Shown: one piece after another, positions 12,501 to 21,400 of the stretch
Position numbering within the stretch: position 1 is the stretch's first letter
Layout: each line of letters begins with the position of its first letter
Assembly: GCA_003864495.1 (NCBI GenBank)
Contig: ML133421.1
Coordinates: 434,001-498,000 of the forward strand
Direction: 5' to 3'
Origin: Nemopilema nomurai
Taxonomy: Eukaryota > Cnidaria > Scyphozoa > Rhizostomeae > Rhizostomatidae
Length of the DNA stretch: 64,000 nt
Program-made: the position numbers and the translations under genes
Notes under the pieces: model-generated
What the model was told of the DNA's origin: nothing
What the model saw: only the letters and a program-made list of their open reading frames with translations
Database searches by the model: none

Positions 12501-15167
12501 AGAAAAAGAAAAAAACTGGGTCGTACGTATGCAGCTGGGTGTGTTCTGCATGCTCCAAGTACCATCCTTTTGGCACACGATCTTCTTGCTTTGAGCAGTT
12601 TCGCCAAGAATATGATGATGCTGATTGCAAACGAAGGTACAGGTCTCCTGGTACTTGTTTCCGCAGTTCTCAATTTTGCCGTTGGCCAATGTGGACGACA
12701 CGGCGGGACATCGGACAACTGAAAAGTGATTTGGCCACAGATGAACGCAGCAGTGTACCCGATATGCACAAACAAAGAAGACTCTTACTAAGATTCAATA
12801 GTTGACTTCGGATTTTCAAGGTTCTTTAACAGAAGTACGAGCCGGGTGTATGTCCATCATAACGCGAAAGCAAGGTTAACAGCCTCATAATAGGCAGGGT
12901 AGCAAGAGATTCATCCACGGTGCGTAGCGGTGAGAGAAAATCGAGGTCTTGTTAATATTTTAGCAACAAAAGAAAAATGCACGACTGTCAATTTATCTAA
13001 AGTTGACGTATTTTGACTAAAAGAAGGCTGCTACGCAAGAGACTCTAAGGCGGATCAGAAACAGTCTAAGGGACTCGTCAGAAATGACGAACACTTCTTA
13101 CTTTCACAAGGAACACCACTTCCTGGATTTCCTCGGTATCCCTCGAAGCATCTACATGACGATTGTGATATTGCGCCTTTCATATTCGTAGAAGAATGGG
13201 CTGGACAATGCTTGCAGGGATCAGGCGAAGCGAACTCCTTGTATGTTCCAAACGGACAATCTGTGGGGAAACGTTTGTTCAATAGCCAGTGTTGAATGGT
13301 TGTGCATGGCCTATCTCAGTTTACGAGTTATGACATGAAATACCTTATACTTTATAATATAGCATATTGAACTATAACATAACCAACTTTAACATAGGAA
13401 ACCAGGACAAAATATTACAAAACGGAACACCACACAATAAGGTTTGAGCATCATATCTTAACTCGAAACGAATGTGCTAACAGAATGGTGGTTGAATGGT
13501 GAAACTTGCTAGCTAAGATAACGATGAATTCTTGATTTTCGATTTCTTGAGCCAATACAATGCAAAACTAGGTTAATAGCGGTTAAGGCCATGGAGAAAT
13601 TTAAATTTACTCACGCCAGCACTTTCCAGGGTCTCCACTTCCATGAAAGCCGGGGCCGCATGCGCATTGGTAGATACCGCTGATCGTACCGCAAGAGCAG
13701 TAAGCGTTCTGGTCACATGTTTTACCGCAATTGCTGACGTCAACGCGTTGGTAGAGCATTTCCATCTGATCTGCAGCCAACATGAAAAAATCACAAGTTA
13801 TTTAAAAGATTTTTGATGGAAAAATGAGGAAAATGCTAGTTTCATGGAGCCAAAATACATCTACCTTGCAGCCTTCCTAGGACTCCATTCAATTGACACC
13901 TCTGCAATTTTGTTACTACTAACTCTTGAACAACAAAATATACATTCTTGTTCATTATCTTTGAAACAGTGTCAATGATCTCCAAAAAATGTATTCTTTC
14001 ATTCTGCGCTTGCACCAAAATGCAGAATAACTTGACATTTGTACAGTGTCAGGTTCTGCAGACTGCAAATCCAACGACACAATGTCAAGCGACAGGTGGA
14101 TCAACAGTTAAGAAATCATCCACGTACAGACACACCCTTCAGCGTAACACTGGAGCCCCGCTTATAACCTTGGCTTACGAATTTATGTAATTTGCTTTCC
14201 CAATCTCTACGGTTTTCAATTCTTCTCAAAGGACTGACAAAAAAATAAAGCACTATAAAACACTTCTATGCCATTTCACGCAATAGCAGAATTTATATAT
14301 TTTCCAGTGAGATGCCAAAAGACGTTTTGGTTCTCCTTGTATTCGAAAAGCTAATAGCATTTAGCTCAATTGTGAAGTATGATTTACATGTTACTGCGAA
14401 TTTCTCGCCAAGTCTGGGAACAAGACAAACAGACTTCTATGCATGCACCATAGGGGATGATTAAAGAGCATACCTCCTCTAATTTTAGTTGCTAGTTCTT
14501 CGAACTGGTTGAATGTGCTGGCCATAATCACATTTGAATCGACACCAGAAATCTCTCGTAGCTGCCACTGGCTCACGTATCCAACGCCAACGGAGATGAT
14601 TTCTGCAAAATAGGAGGACGAGCTCCTCAGCGACTGTGCGATGGACTTGGGGTTGCCGCCCAGATTCCACCAGCCGTCCGTTAGCAGGACTACGACGGTG
14701 TTGACGTTCGAGCGCAGATTGTTGTTCGCCTTGGCACTGTCCAAGATGCGCTTCGTTCGATCGAATGCAGCATACATGTTGGTCGCTCGCCCCCTGGCGT
14801 GCTTGATTCGGGCGAACTCCTTGGAGAACGTGCACTTGTTCTTATCGGCCCCTCTGTAGTCAATGTAGTCGATTCTTCTGGCAGCCGACTCTTCGAAGGT
14901 CACAACCGCCAGTCGTGTTGCAATAGGCTGAACACTGATCTCGCTGAGCAGCGAGTTGACAAACTTCTTCTCCATCTGGAAGCCATATTCGCTAAGACTG
15001 CCAGACAAATCAAGCAGAAATATTATATCCGACCGGCTGTTATTATATTTTTCCTGGAACTGGTTCAGCCTCTGAATCCATTGAGAATTCAGTGCAGCGT
15101 TGACGGAGATGAAACTACAGCAAAAGATGAGAGCGCTAAGAAGGGAGGCTTGAAGAACATTCGCCAT
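422..15167 (-). CDS. SVEP1: SVEP1-like secreted matrix protein, 26 exons, 3' end outside window
   Basis: Large secreted adhesion or matrix protein. Domains in order: signal peptide, VWA, EGF-like, Eph-receptor-like Cys repeat, three CCP/sushi, two HYR, a fourth CCP, a Cys-containing domain, three Eph-receptor-like repeats, six EGF, a pentraxin/LamG-type domain, a WxxW-like domain, EGF, CCP, then two calcium-binding EGFs. This matches vertebrate SVEP1 closely, including VWA, 3 CCP, 2 HYR, CCP and six EGFs before the pentraxin domain. The start ATG at 15167 opens a typical signal peptide; the codon five positions upstream is TTG. The 26 exons sum to 5371 nt, and all joins keep frame, mostly in phase 1, so modules are individually shufflable. 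The gene continues past position 1, where vertebrate SVEP1 has many more CCPs. Vertebrate SVEP1 acts in cell adhesion and as an integrin and PEAR1 ligand; that role is not demonstrated here. Confidence 0.9.
733..849 (-). CDS. SVEP1: SVEP1-like exon 25: calcium-binding EGF 8
   Basis: A calcium-binding [37 protein letters not shown]. 117 nt, phase 1. Confidence 0.9.
1091..1346. repeat. Degenerate ~15-bp minisatellite in the intron after SVEP1-like exon 24
   Basis: Roughly 17 imperfect copies of a unit like GGTACTATTGAAGGG. The array ends a few bases from the exon 24 donor, so unit sequence contributes intron positions near the 5' splice site. Confidence 0.9.
1350..1508 (-). CDS. SVEP1: SVEP1-like exon 24: CCP/sushi 5
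   Basis: The module reads [42 protein letters not shown]. This frame is not the longest open frame here but is the one with splice sites and sushi residues. Its donor (GTATGTACC) runs straight into a minisatellite. Confidence 0.87.
1948..2061 (-). CDS. SVEP1: SVEP1-like exon 23: EGF 7
   Basis: A complete EGF in a 114-nt exon: [31 protein letters not shown]. Phase 1 on both sides. Confidence 0.9.
2580..2843 (-). CDS. SVEP1: SVEP1-like exon 22: WxxW-like Cys domain
   Basis: The exon encodes six cysteines with a leading Trp, the pattern CSNTVSAQC, then [15 protein letters not shown] and a closing [13 protein letters not shown]. This resembles the WxxW domain of mucin-2 and CILP. Vertebrate SVEP1 has CCP modules at this position. 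264 nt, phase 1. Confidence 0.78.
3259..3505 (-). CDS. SVEP1: SVEP1-like exon 21: pentraxin/LamG domain, part 3
   Basis: The exon encodes [34 protein letters not shown], then a Trp-Pro-Asp linker. [10 protein letters not shown] is a hallmark of pentraxins. 247 nt, phase 0 to 1. Confidence 0.9.
3889..4094 (-). CDS. SVEP1: SVEP1-like exon 20: pentraxin/LamG domain, part 2
   Basis: Core strands of the pentraxin-type domain, including the family motif [17 protein letters not shown] and YQDGLKI. Phase 1 start, phase 0 end. Confidence 0.9.
4322..4489 (-). CDS. SVEP1: SVEP1-like exon 19: pentraxin/LamG domain, part 1
   Basis: The exon begins the concanavalin-like fold: [40 protein letters not shown]. 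Together with exons 20 and 21 it forms a pentraxin-type jelly roll. Confidence 0.88.
4971..5095 (-). CDS. SVEP1: SVEP1-like exon 18: EGF 6, calcium-binding type
   Basis: The exon encodes [17 protein letters not shown] and onward, with the NIDEC calcium-binding signature, ending GANCQS. It is the sixth EGF before the pentraxin domain, as in vertebrate SVEP1. Confidence 0.9.
5599..5810 (-). CDS. SVEP1: SVEP1-like exon 17: EGF 4 and most of EGF 5
   Basis: EGF 4 is [16 protein letters not shown]...GTHCED, EGF 5 is [18 protein letters not shown] and ends in the next exon. 212 nt, phase 0 start, phase 2 end (AGC AG|GTTAGT). Confidence 0.88.
6098..6277 (-). CDS. SVEP1: SVEP1-like exon 16: end of EGF 2 and EGF 3
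   Basis: The exon encodes [19 protein letters not shown], completing EGF 2, then EGF 3 ([15 protein letters not shown] ... GYTGLYCE). 180 nt, phase 0 on both sides. Confidence 0.88.
6503..6672 (-). CDS. SVEP1: SVEP1-like exon 15: EGF 1 and first half of EGF 2
   Basis: EGF 1 runs [17 protein letters not shown]...CQNEK; EGF 2 starts [17 protein letters not shown]. The exon must end at AAG with a GC donor (GCGAGT): only that join keeps the frame into VDGFACVC of the next exon. Confidence 0.86.
6923..7084 (-). CDS. SVEP1: SVEP1-like exon 14: Eph-receptor-like repeat C
   Basis: Third repeat of the set: [38 protein letters not shown]. 162 nt, phase 1. The matched length of exons 12-14 suggests exon duplication. 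Confidence 0.9.
7488..7649 (-). CDS. SVEP1: SVEP1-like exon 13: Eph-receptor-like repeat B
   Basis: Second repeat of the set: [42 protein letters not shown]. Donor GTGGGT, 162 nt, phase 1. Confidence 0.88.
7768..7929 (-). CDS. SVEP1: SVEP1-like exon 12: Eph-receptor-like repeat A
   Basis: A GCC2/GCC3-type repeat: [39 protein letters not shown]. Exactly 162 nt, like the next two exons. Confidence 0.9.
8467..8740 (-). CDS. SVEP1: SVEP1-like exon 11: mid-region, second half
   Basis: The exon begins [12 protein letters not shown] and continues as an Ala/Ser-rich, probably helical stretch ([20 protein letters not shown]). It ends near VQGCG just before the Eph-like repeats. Phase 0 start, phase 1 end. 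Confidence 0.84.
8851..9089 (-). CDS. SVEP1: SVEP1-like exon 10: SVEP1 mid-region Cys domain, first half
   Basis: The exon encodes a region with [16 protein letters not shown], and [20 protein letters not shown]. It follows CCP 4, where vertebrate SVEP1 also carries a non-CCP Cys region. The last exon of the 54-59 kb gene has the same Cys spacing. Starts in phase 1, ends in phase 0. Confidence 0.85.
9434..9640 (-). CDS. SVEP1: SVEP1-like exon 9: divergent CCP 4
   Basis: A divergent CCP-like module: [15 protein letters not shown] at the start, [13 protein letters not shown] in the middle, and a WPDC ending. The same ending (WPSC, WPDC) occurs in the two small secreted genes at 58 kb and 47 kb. 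207 nt, phase 1. Confidence 0.88.
10049..10297 (-). CDS. SVEP1: SVEP1-like exon 8: HYR domain 2
   Basis: A second HYR domain: [14 protein letters not shown] at the start, [18 protein letters not shown] at the end. It uses an AAG acceptor; 249 nt, phase 1. Confidence 0.9.
10512..10775 (-). CDS. SVEP1: SVEP1-like exon 7: HYR domain 1
   Basis: A hyalin-repeat (HYR, immunoglobulin-like) domain: [13 protein letters not shown] at the start, [18 protein letters not shown] at the end. 264 nt, phase 1. Confidence 0.92.
11308..11499 (-). CDS. SVEP1: SVEP1-like exon 6: CCP/sushi 3
   Basis: A sushi module: [34 protein letters not shown]. It uses a TAG acceptor; 192 nt, phase 1. Confidence 0.9.
11905..11976. 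repeat. 13-bp minisatellite beside the donor of SVEP1-like exon 5
   Basis: Five to six copies of GATTAAGACACGT or close variants. The array stops about six bases from the exon 5 edge at 11982. Confidence 0.9.
11982..12155 (-). CDS. SVEP1: SVEP1-like exon 5: CCP/sushi 2
   Basis: A sushi module: [33 protein letters not shown]. The donor GTATTC lies directly against a 13-bp minisatellite in the following intron. 174 nt, phase 1. Confidence 0.9.
12527..12718 (-). CDS. SVEP1: SVEP1-like exon 4: CCP/sushi 1
   Basis: A sushi module: [12 protein letters not shown] at the start, then CTFVCNQHH, and [11 protein letters not shown] at the end, giving the four-Cys pattern with the conserved Trp. 192 nt, phase 1. 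Confidence 0.9.
13102..13260 (-). CDS. SVEP1: SVEP1-like exon 3: Eph-receptor-like Cys repeat
   Basis: The exon encodes CPFGTYKEF...PCKHCP...[11 protein letters not shown], the GCC2/GCC3-type (ephrin-receptor-like) Cys repeat. Phase 1 on both sides, 159 nt. Confidence 0.88.
13615..13770 (-). CDS. SVEP1: SVEP1-like exon 2: EGF-like module
   Basis: The exon encodes an EGF-like module with six closely spaced cysteines, including [14 protein letters not shown] and the ending [17 protein letters not shown]. It lies between CAG acceptor and GTGAGT donor; 156 nt, phase 1 on both sides. Confidence 0.88.
14474..15167 (-). CDS. SVEP1: SVEP1-like exon 1: signal peptide and VWA domain
   Basis: The exon encodes [17 protein letters not shown] and onward as signal peptide, then a VWA domain with the MIDAS-type motif DLSGS and the later motif LLTDG, which would bind a divalent cation. 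It ends at donor GAG|GTATGC, phase 1. A shorter signal-peptide start is not available. Confidence 0.92.
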
Positions 15168-18100
15168 GCTTGCAATGTCCAACCTCTCCTAACGACCCAA
15201 AATGACTTTTAGGGTATGGGATTGGCAGTATTGATAAATCAGTGTTTGACTTTTTCCGTTACACACTTGTTTAGACAGCTTTGCCTTGTATTAGCATAGG
15301 CAAAGGCTGTGCATATCTTTGTAATACAAGTAATGGAGGCAGAATTAGTAGATAATAGCTAAGTATTATCAGCTATGAATTTCGTTTGCACATTCGTTAT
15401 GGAAACCAATTAAAAGTTGGTTCATACATAGGTAGTTGGGAGGGTCCCAATACGCAAGGTCAAGCAAGAGAAATTTCCGTCTGTGGGTAGACCATCTAAT
15501 CTTATGAGTAGGCGGAAAATAAAGGCTCACATAATCAGAGATAGAATGATTCACGTAAACCAGAGGAAATCATTCATTTGACAGACAATTAAAAAGTATT
15601 TCAAGAGCATTAATGGTCTCCTAAGTCTTTGCAGCCTATCCAAACGTGCCCTTTGAGACGTGCTGATAAGTAATGAATAAATTGTACAGTGCAGTGCACG
15701 AAGGCATAAAAAGTTATATGGAAGGTCCCCGGATTCTCAGCAAACAAAATGCTTTGTGTTGAAAGGACCAGCTCGCGGACAAACCGCCGGCAAGGGGAAG
15801 AGAAAATGCGAGATGCAAGGGGGTGTGATGGGGGAGAGGGAAGCCATCTTTGAACAAAAGGAGAGCCAGTAGTGGAAAAAGCAAGAGCACCAAAAATTAG
15901 TTCGTCGAGTCACTCAATCCTCCAGATGATATTTTTACACGGGCTTGATGAGTCTTGTGATGCCTTGAATCGTCTTTAGAATGAATAGGCGTCACAAGAT
16001 TGTTCAAAAATGATGCTTCTAAACAAATTTTAATGCATTGTTAATGCATATATTGCCATCTAAAAGAGTCTTTCGAATTCCTTCCCCAGCTTAGAGCCAC
16101 GATGTCAGCTTGCCTGCTTCAAGGTAAGCCAAAATATTCAAGACGATCTACCATGTTGTGATCACTATCTTAATGATTCCAGAAAGTCTAGAAAGACAAC
16201 CAAGACGTTGATCCTCGAAAAAAGAGGATTCTCTTGTTTATGGTTTATTCAGCCATTTTGCAATTACGAAAAAGCTGAGTTGGGCAAAAATTACGACACG
16301 GTATGTCGATTGAATTTTAGGAAAGATTCTATCATCAGGATTATAAGATTGGTGATACTCTAAAAACCGTGTTAAACAAGCACTTTGCAAACTCAGTTAT
16401 TTAATTGCAGAGGCAGAGGTAGGTTTAAAAAAGCGTTTCGCAATGAGCCAGGAGATGTATGACTGTTGCCCCTGTTAATATCATTTTGTCCATAGCTTAG
16501 GTTGCACAAGGAAGCCAACATGGTTACTGGCTCGTGAGCAATGGTTAGACTGACGTCCTTTTGTTTGAGCAGGTGGGCAGGTGTGAGTGAATAAGAAGAA
16601 GAATTTTAATGAAAAGTAAAGAGGTGCTTATATTGCTACACGGCTAAAACATATTTTAAAAGAGGTTTCCTGTAATTAGAAAATCGATTTTAAGAACATA
16701 TCAGAATTGACCCGTGTAATCACAGTATTGGGGTTAAACTGAAAAGGGAAAGCAGAGCAACGTCAAAAATTTGTCAATAACTGTTGATTTTGACTTCAAA
16801 GGTCATTATATCGATGTGTGTAATTTTCTTATGACTAGGTCGATGGTTTTAGCAACAAGAACGATTGTAATAAGGACTATGAGATATTCACTACTTTCCT
16901 ATGTCATATATCTTATGTTTGTTAAAATTTCGAATATAATTCTAAAAAAAACTGTTTTATAAATACATCAATCATCTGGGCTCATGTAATGGGGAACGAC
17001 TAAAATCTATCGATTCAATGAATAATTCAAAGGTAAATATGTTATCAGGTGTGTTGGAAAAGTAAACACCATTACTTGGGTTTGGTGCCGGATTAACTTT
17101 CAAATGCTCGACGAAAGCTGAGAAAATTGAGTGCTTTCATCGCTAACGAAGTTGAAAAGGTCTCTTTTCCTTTATTGGATTGCGAAGAAAACTGGCTAGC
17201 GTCGCTTTGTGAGTGTGAAGAAAAAACAAGCAAAGAGTTTAAGGAAAAATGGATTTAGCAAGACTTAAATGGATTAAATGACAAGAGAGTGAAAGTATGA
17301 AAATAGAAAGAGGAAACATAGAAGGGCCATACGCTCACCAACCTTTTTCCAACGACCGATATGAATACAGTTGGAGAGTGATTCTGTTCAAACAAAATGG
17401 CAGAATAAAAAAGCCTTTGTAAAACGTATTAGGACATATGTTCAACTTTTGTATCAAAATTTCACAGTATATTACCTAACCATTATAAATTATCATTTCT
17501 ATAAAGGCCTCATTGCGCAGATATCTATATAGATCTAAATCTTGATTTATGCAAGGTATACCCTTGTATCTAAAAAGGCATCTCTAAAGTTCATAAAATT
17601 GTTAATCAACTTGAATTCAATACAACATGTAATAAAAAGTGTCTTACTTCGTGACTATTAACTTCTACAATTCTGCAAAAATCTAGGACATTCAAGCACA
17701 ATTCGATGAAATATTTTAAGTTAGTATTTTAAGCCACAAATTATTCGGACATATTCGATTTTCTGCATTGCTTTGGCCCAGACAGATGCAATTTAGTCAA
17801 TGGCTAGCAATTTAGGTCTATATCATTCTGAAAGCATGCAATCCATCTGTGCATGTAACAGATACTATTATTCAACAGCAACAAAATGGCCTGTAGAAAG
17901 CAACTCTGCTTTCACAACTGGTTAGCCGTTCAAAACCTGACAACCAATGACAAACTGCATGGAGTAATTCAACGTTTACACAAATCACAAATTTGATTCT
18001 CTATGAGGTTCTTCATCCTGTTCTTGAGTAATGTAATTCTCCACCGATCTCTATAATTTGAAAAAGTACTTTGCAAGTAATGTGCATACAGTGTATCGAG

Positions 18101-18266
18101 TTAAGGCTAGCTTAGGATAAGAAACCGAAATGCGATACAACTATACAGGTTCATAATACAGTTAATCAATGACTTGGACTAACATTCAATCCTTGAAATG
18201 AAATTTAACAACCAGATATTTGCATATCTACTAAACCTAATAAGACGTAGTTAGCCTGGAAATCCA
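15168..18266. other. Intergenic region between SVEP1-like start and ANKH stop
   Basis: 3.1 kb holding the upstream region of the SVEP1-like gene and the probable 3' UTR of ANKH, both minus strand. No open frame here looks coding, and no convincing TATA box, repeat array or RNA gene was seen. Confidence 0.6.
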
Positions 18267-18432
18267 TTAATCTTTGAATTGGGGAAGGCTTTGAACTACA
18301 GATTGAAAATATGAGTCTTTAGTTTGACTTACTGATCGCAAATAGACTACGGCGGAAATAATGAGATTGCAAAGGGACTCCGCAACGAACCCAGACAAAA
18401 GTGCCGACACACCCATTAGAGATCGGTGAACT
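18267..18432 (-). CDS. ANKH: ANKH exon 11 with stop codon
   Basis: Encodes [19 protein letters not shown] and a final membrane segment, then a short polar tail and TAA. A GTAAGT within the tail could act as an alternative donor, giving a different C-terminus. Confidence 0.85.
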
Positions 18433-21400
18433 CTGAAACCAAAAATATCTGTCATAAGTTTCTAACAAATTAACCAAATTAGCAAGTAGGAAAATTAACA
18501 AGATTACTACATTGTAGTCATTTGCATTTAATAAGGGAATAAAAAACTAGGCGAGAAATATTTTGTCAATTTAAATTTCAAGTCAGTTGAGATTAGGAAA
18601 ACGAGGAGGAACTTACCCGACTCTAGGCAAGATGAAAAGCATAGAGACAAGGATAATGATTCTTGCCGGAATGCTTGGGTATAGATATTTGGTTTGCGAT
18701 TTGGCGACGAAATTTCCAGTCAGCACAGCTCTGTTTGCGACTGAATACGAGAACAGTAAATAATAAGCAAAACGGAGGATTCATGGTAAAGAAAAACAAG
18801 TAAATGGAACCGCTCAATAATAAATGAACAAAGAGATTCGCAGATGAGTGCTAGCAATTAAAAAGGATATGCTATAACAAACTTGAGCAATACATGGATA
18901 CTTTACGCTCTGAAGTGCGAAGAGCCGGTTCAGACGTTCTAAGTCCCATGCCTGGCGGACAAATTAGTTTAAGCTTGTAAAACTAGGAGGAAATCTTCTC
19001 AATTGACGTTTCAGCCACGAAGATTGACCAAGGATTCGAAGGATTGCTTCAAGGTAGCTAATCCGCCATCGAATGAAGGATTGCAAGAATCCAGAAATTG
19101 GGAGTGCGTGGAAGAGAAGCTTACCTGGAATGGAGAAGAAGGAGAATACATGCAGCACAACAATGGAGTCCTGAATGATGTCTTGCTTAACATCACTGAC
19201 ATTGAGAAGTATGGCAGAAGAGACTCCGGGAATCCAGAACAGTATTGCCATAACCTACAAAAGATTGTCTTTAGATTGCAGAAACGGATCATATATAGAA
19301 GTAGATTCTAAAAATGGATTACTATAAAGAAAAACAAGTAGTCTGTCATACGACATACACAACTACACAGACCTGGCAAAATCTTTACAGTGCAAAAGCA
19401 GCCTTGTGTCGGTGTCACCAGACAGGCTTTTCAGTAGAAAGCATAAGGCTAATCCATTTTTTTAGTAAGTGACAATTAACTAGGATTAAGGTAATAAGTG
19501 ATAAGGTAATAAGGATAAATGACAAATTTTCATACGAAATTCACTGAATTAATATCTTATGAAACATGTCATGAAAACACAAATCTATTCTTACGATTTT
19601 TTGAACAGCTTAACAAGACAGTAAGCTTTATGGGTAGCATATCATCGTCATGACATAAACGTTTCCCTAAGAATTCCTTTCTTCAATTACACATACCGCT
19701 ATTGAAACAAGGAAACATCCCAGTTGGAAGATTCGTATGTGCTTCACAGTAACAGGTGCATCTCCTTCGTTGTCTTTCTAAACATAGCAAACAGAACAGA
19801 ATTGTTATCAAGTTCATAAAAGTAGAGTTGCCTTTGCTAGGGTTTGCACGCAGGACATATCTCCCTAGTTCTGACGCTAAACTGTTCTAACTTTAAATCA
19901 TAGCAAATTAAGAAACATTAATGAAGAAATTTCAAATATTGTTGATACCGGAAATATTAACTGGGCGGCAAAATCCAGAACTGAAAATCAGCATATCTGG
20001 AATCGTTCTGCAATAAATACCTTTTTAAAGGCTGGCTCAACCGACCGTAAAGTGTTTAACCAGCCGTACGGTAAATGACCAATAGGGTAGCAGACAGACA
20101 GAACAGCAACGGCCTTTGGAAAGCAAAAGATGGGTATCAAGGCGTAAGAATATACGAGAGGTAAAAGGATTCACTGACGATTTGCCATTGACACGGATTT
20201 ATTGCCATTTACGAAAACTGTTTAAAGTGCAATGCAGTTACAGGTTGATGACCACATTGAGCACAAAAAATCAAAAACGCAACTTAGAAGCGCCATTCAT
20301 ACGAACACATTCTGTAATATCTACGAACGCATTCTGTAATATCTACGAACACATTCTGTAATATCTACGAACGCATTTTGTAATATTTACGAACATATTC
20401 TGTAATAACTACGAACACATGATGTAATAGTTCTGCCTTATTTGATGACCCTTGCATAGTACTTTAAAATCCTAATATCTTTCGGAGCAACCTCCCGAGC
20501 AAAAGCAATTAAGCCGGATCCTTTATTATTAGTGACATAATACTCCAGTTTATTTGCCTTAATCCTACTCACTAGTTTCACTCTACGTCTGTGGAATTTC
20601 ATAACTTTCTGTAACTTAATAAAAGGGAAAACAGGAATTTACTTGATTTCATGTGGAAACTTCTGCAGATTTCAATATCTAATTACACTTCCGTTTAATT
20701 GCATTCTCAACACTTGGGCGAGTAAAGGGTTTGGAGGAACACTGACCTTCTTTACCATAAAGAAATGCATAAATTCCATGCAAGTTACTTCTATTGAGAG
20801 ATGAAGAAACGGCCTAACCTTCACTGCTTCTTCGCGTGTTACTCCCCCTAGCCGCTCCCTGGCAACGAACAAATTCACAATTGGTCTGCTTATTCTCTGG
20901 CAAATTTGAACTAACGCCAGCGGTGCCCAGAACGAGAGAATCTTTTTGAATGGCAGTTCGTCTCTGTTTTCCTTAAAAGTATGTTGAAGCATCGAAATTA
21001 AACAAATTCATAGACATTCACAAAAAATTCGAAAATGCATATGCTTGAAATCATATCTAGGAGGAGAAATCTTTAAGCAGGTGATATGGCCAGAGAGGGG
21101 GAGTCTTTAGTTATTTAGACTGATCCACCAACAAGTGGAATGGTAAAAAAAGGGGATACTTCGCAAAGTAGTGAACTAGACTACCATTGCTGGCTATCAA
21201 CGGCGGTTTAGCGTTGAAAACTACAGGCGTGTAACTCATGCTAAAAAAAATTAAAGACTACAATAAATTCATGCACCGACAATATCAGTTATCAAAATAT
21301 TTTTGGCTTATGACTGTTAAACAAAGGGAAGTCAAATTGGATATGACCGTGGTAAAAACACAAACCTGATCAGAAGATGAAGGGTCCAATCTTTGATACT

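Noticed and set aside
14485..14835. Open frame overlapping the VWA exon in another frame
   Set aside because: A shadow of the GC-richer SVEP1-like exon 1.
18900..18950. Possible extra ANKH exon between exons 9 and 10
   Set aside because: Joining exon 9 directly to exon 10 reproduces the family sequence around [14 protein letters not shown]; the extra segment would interrupt it.
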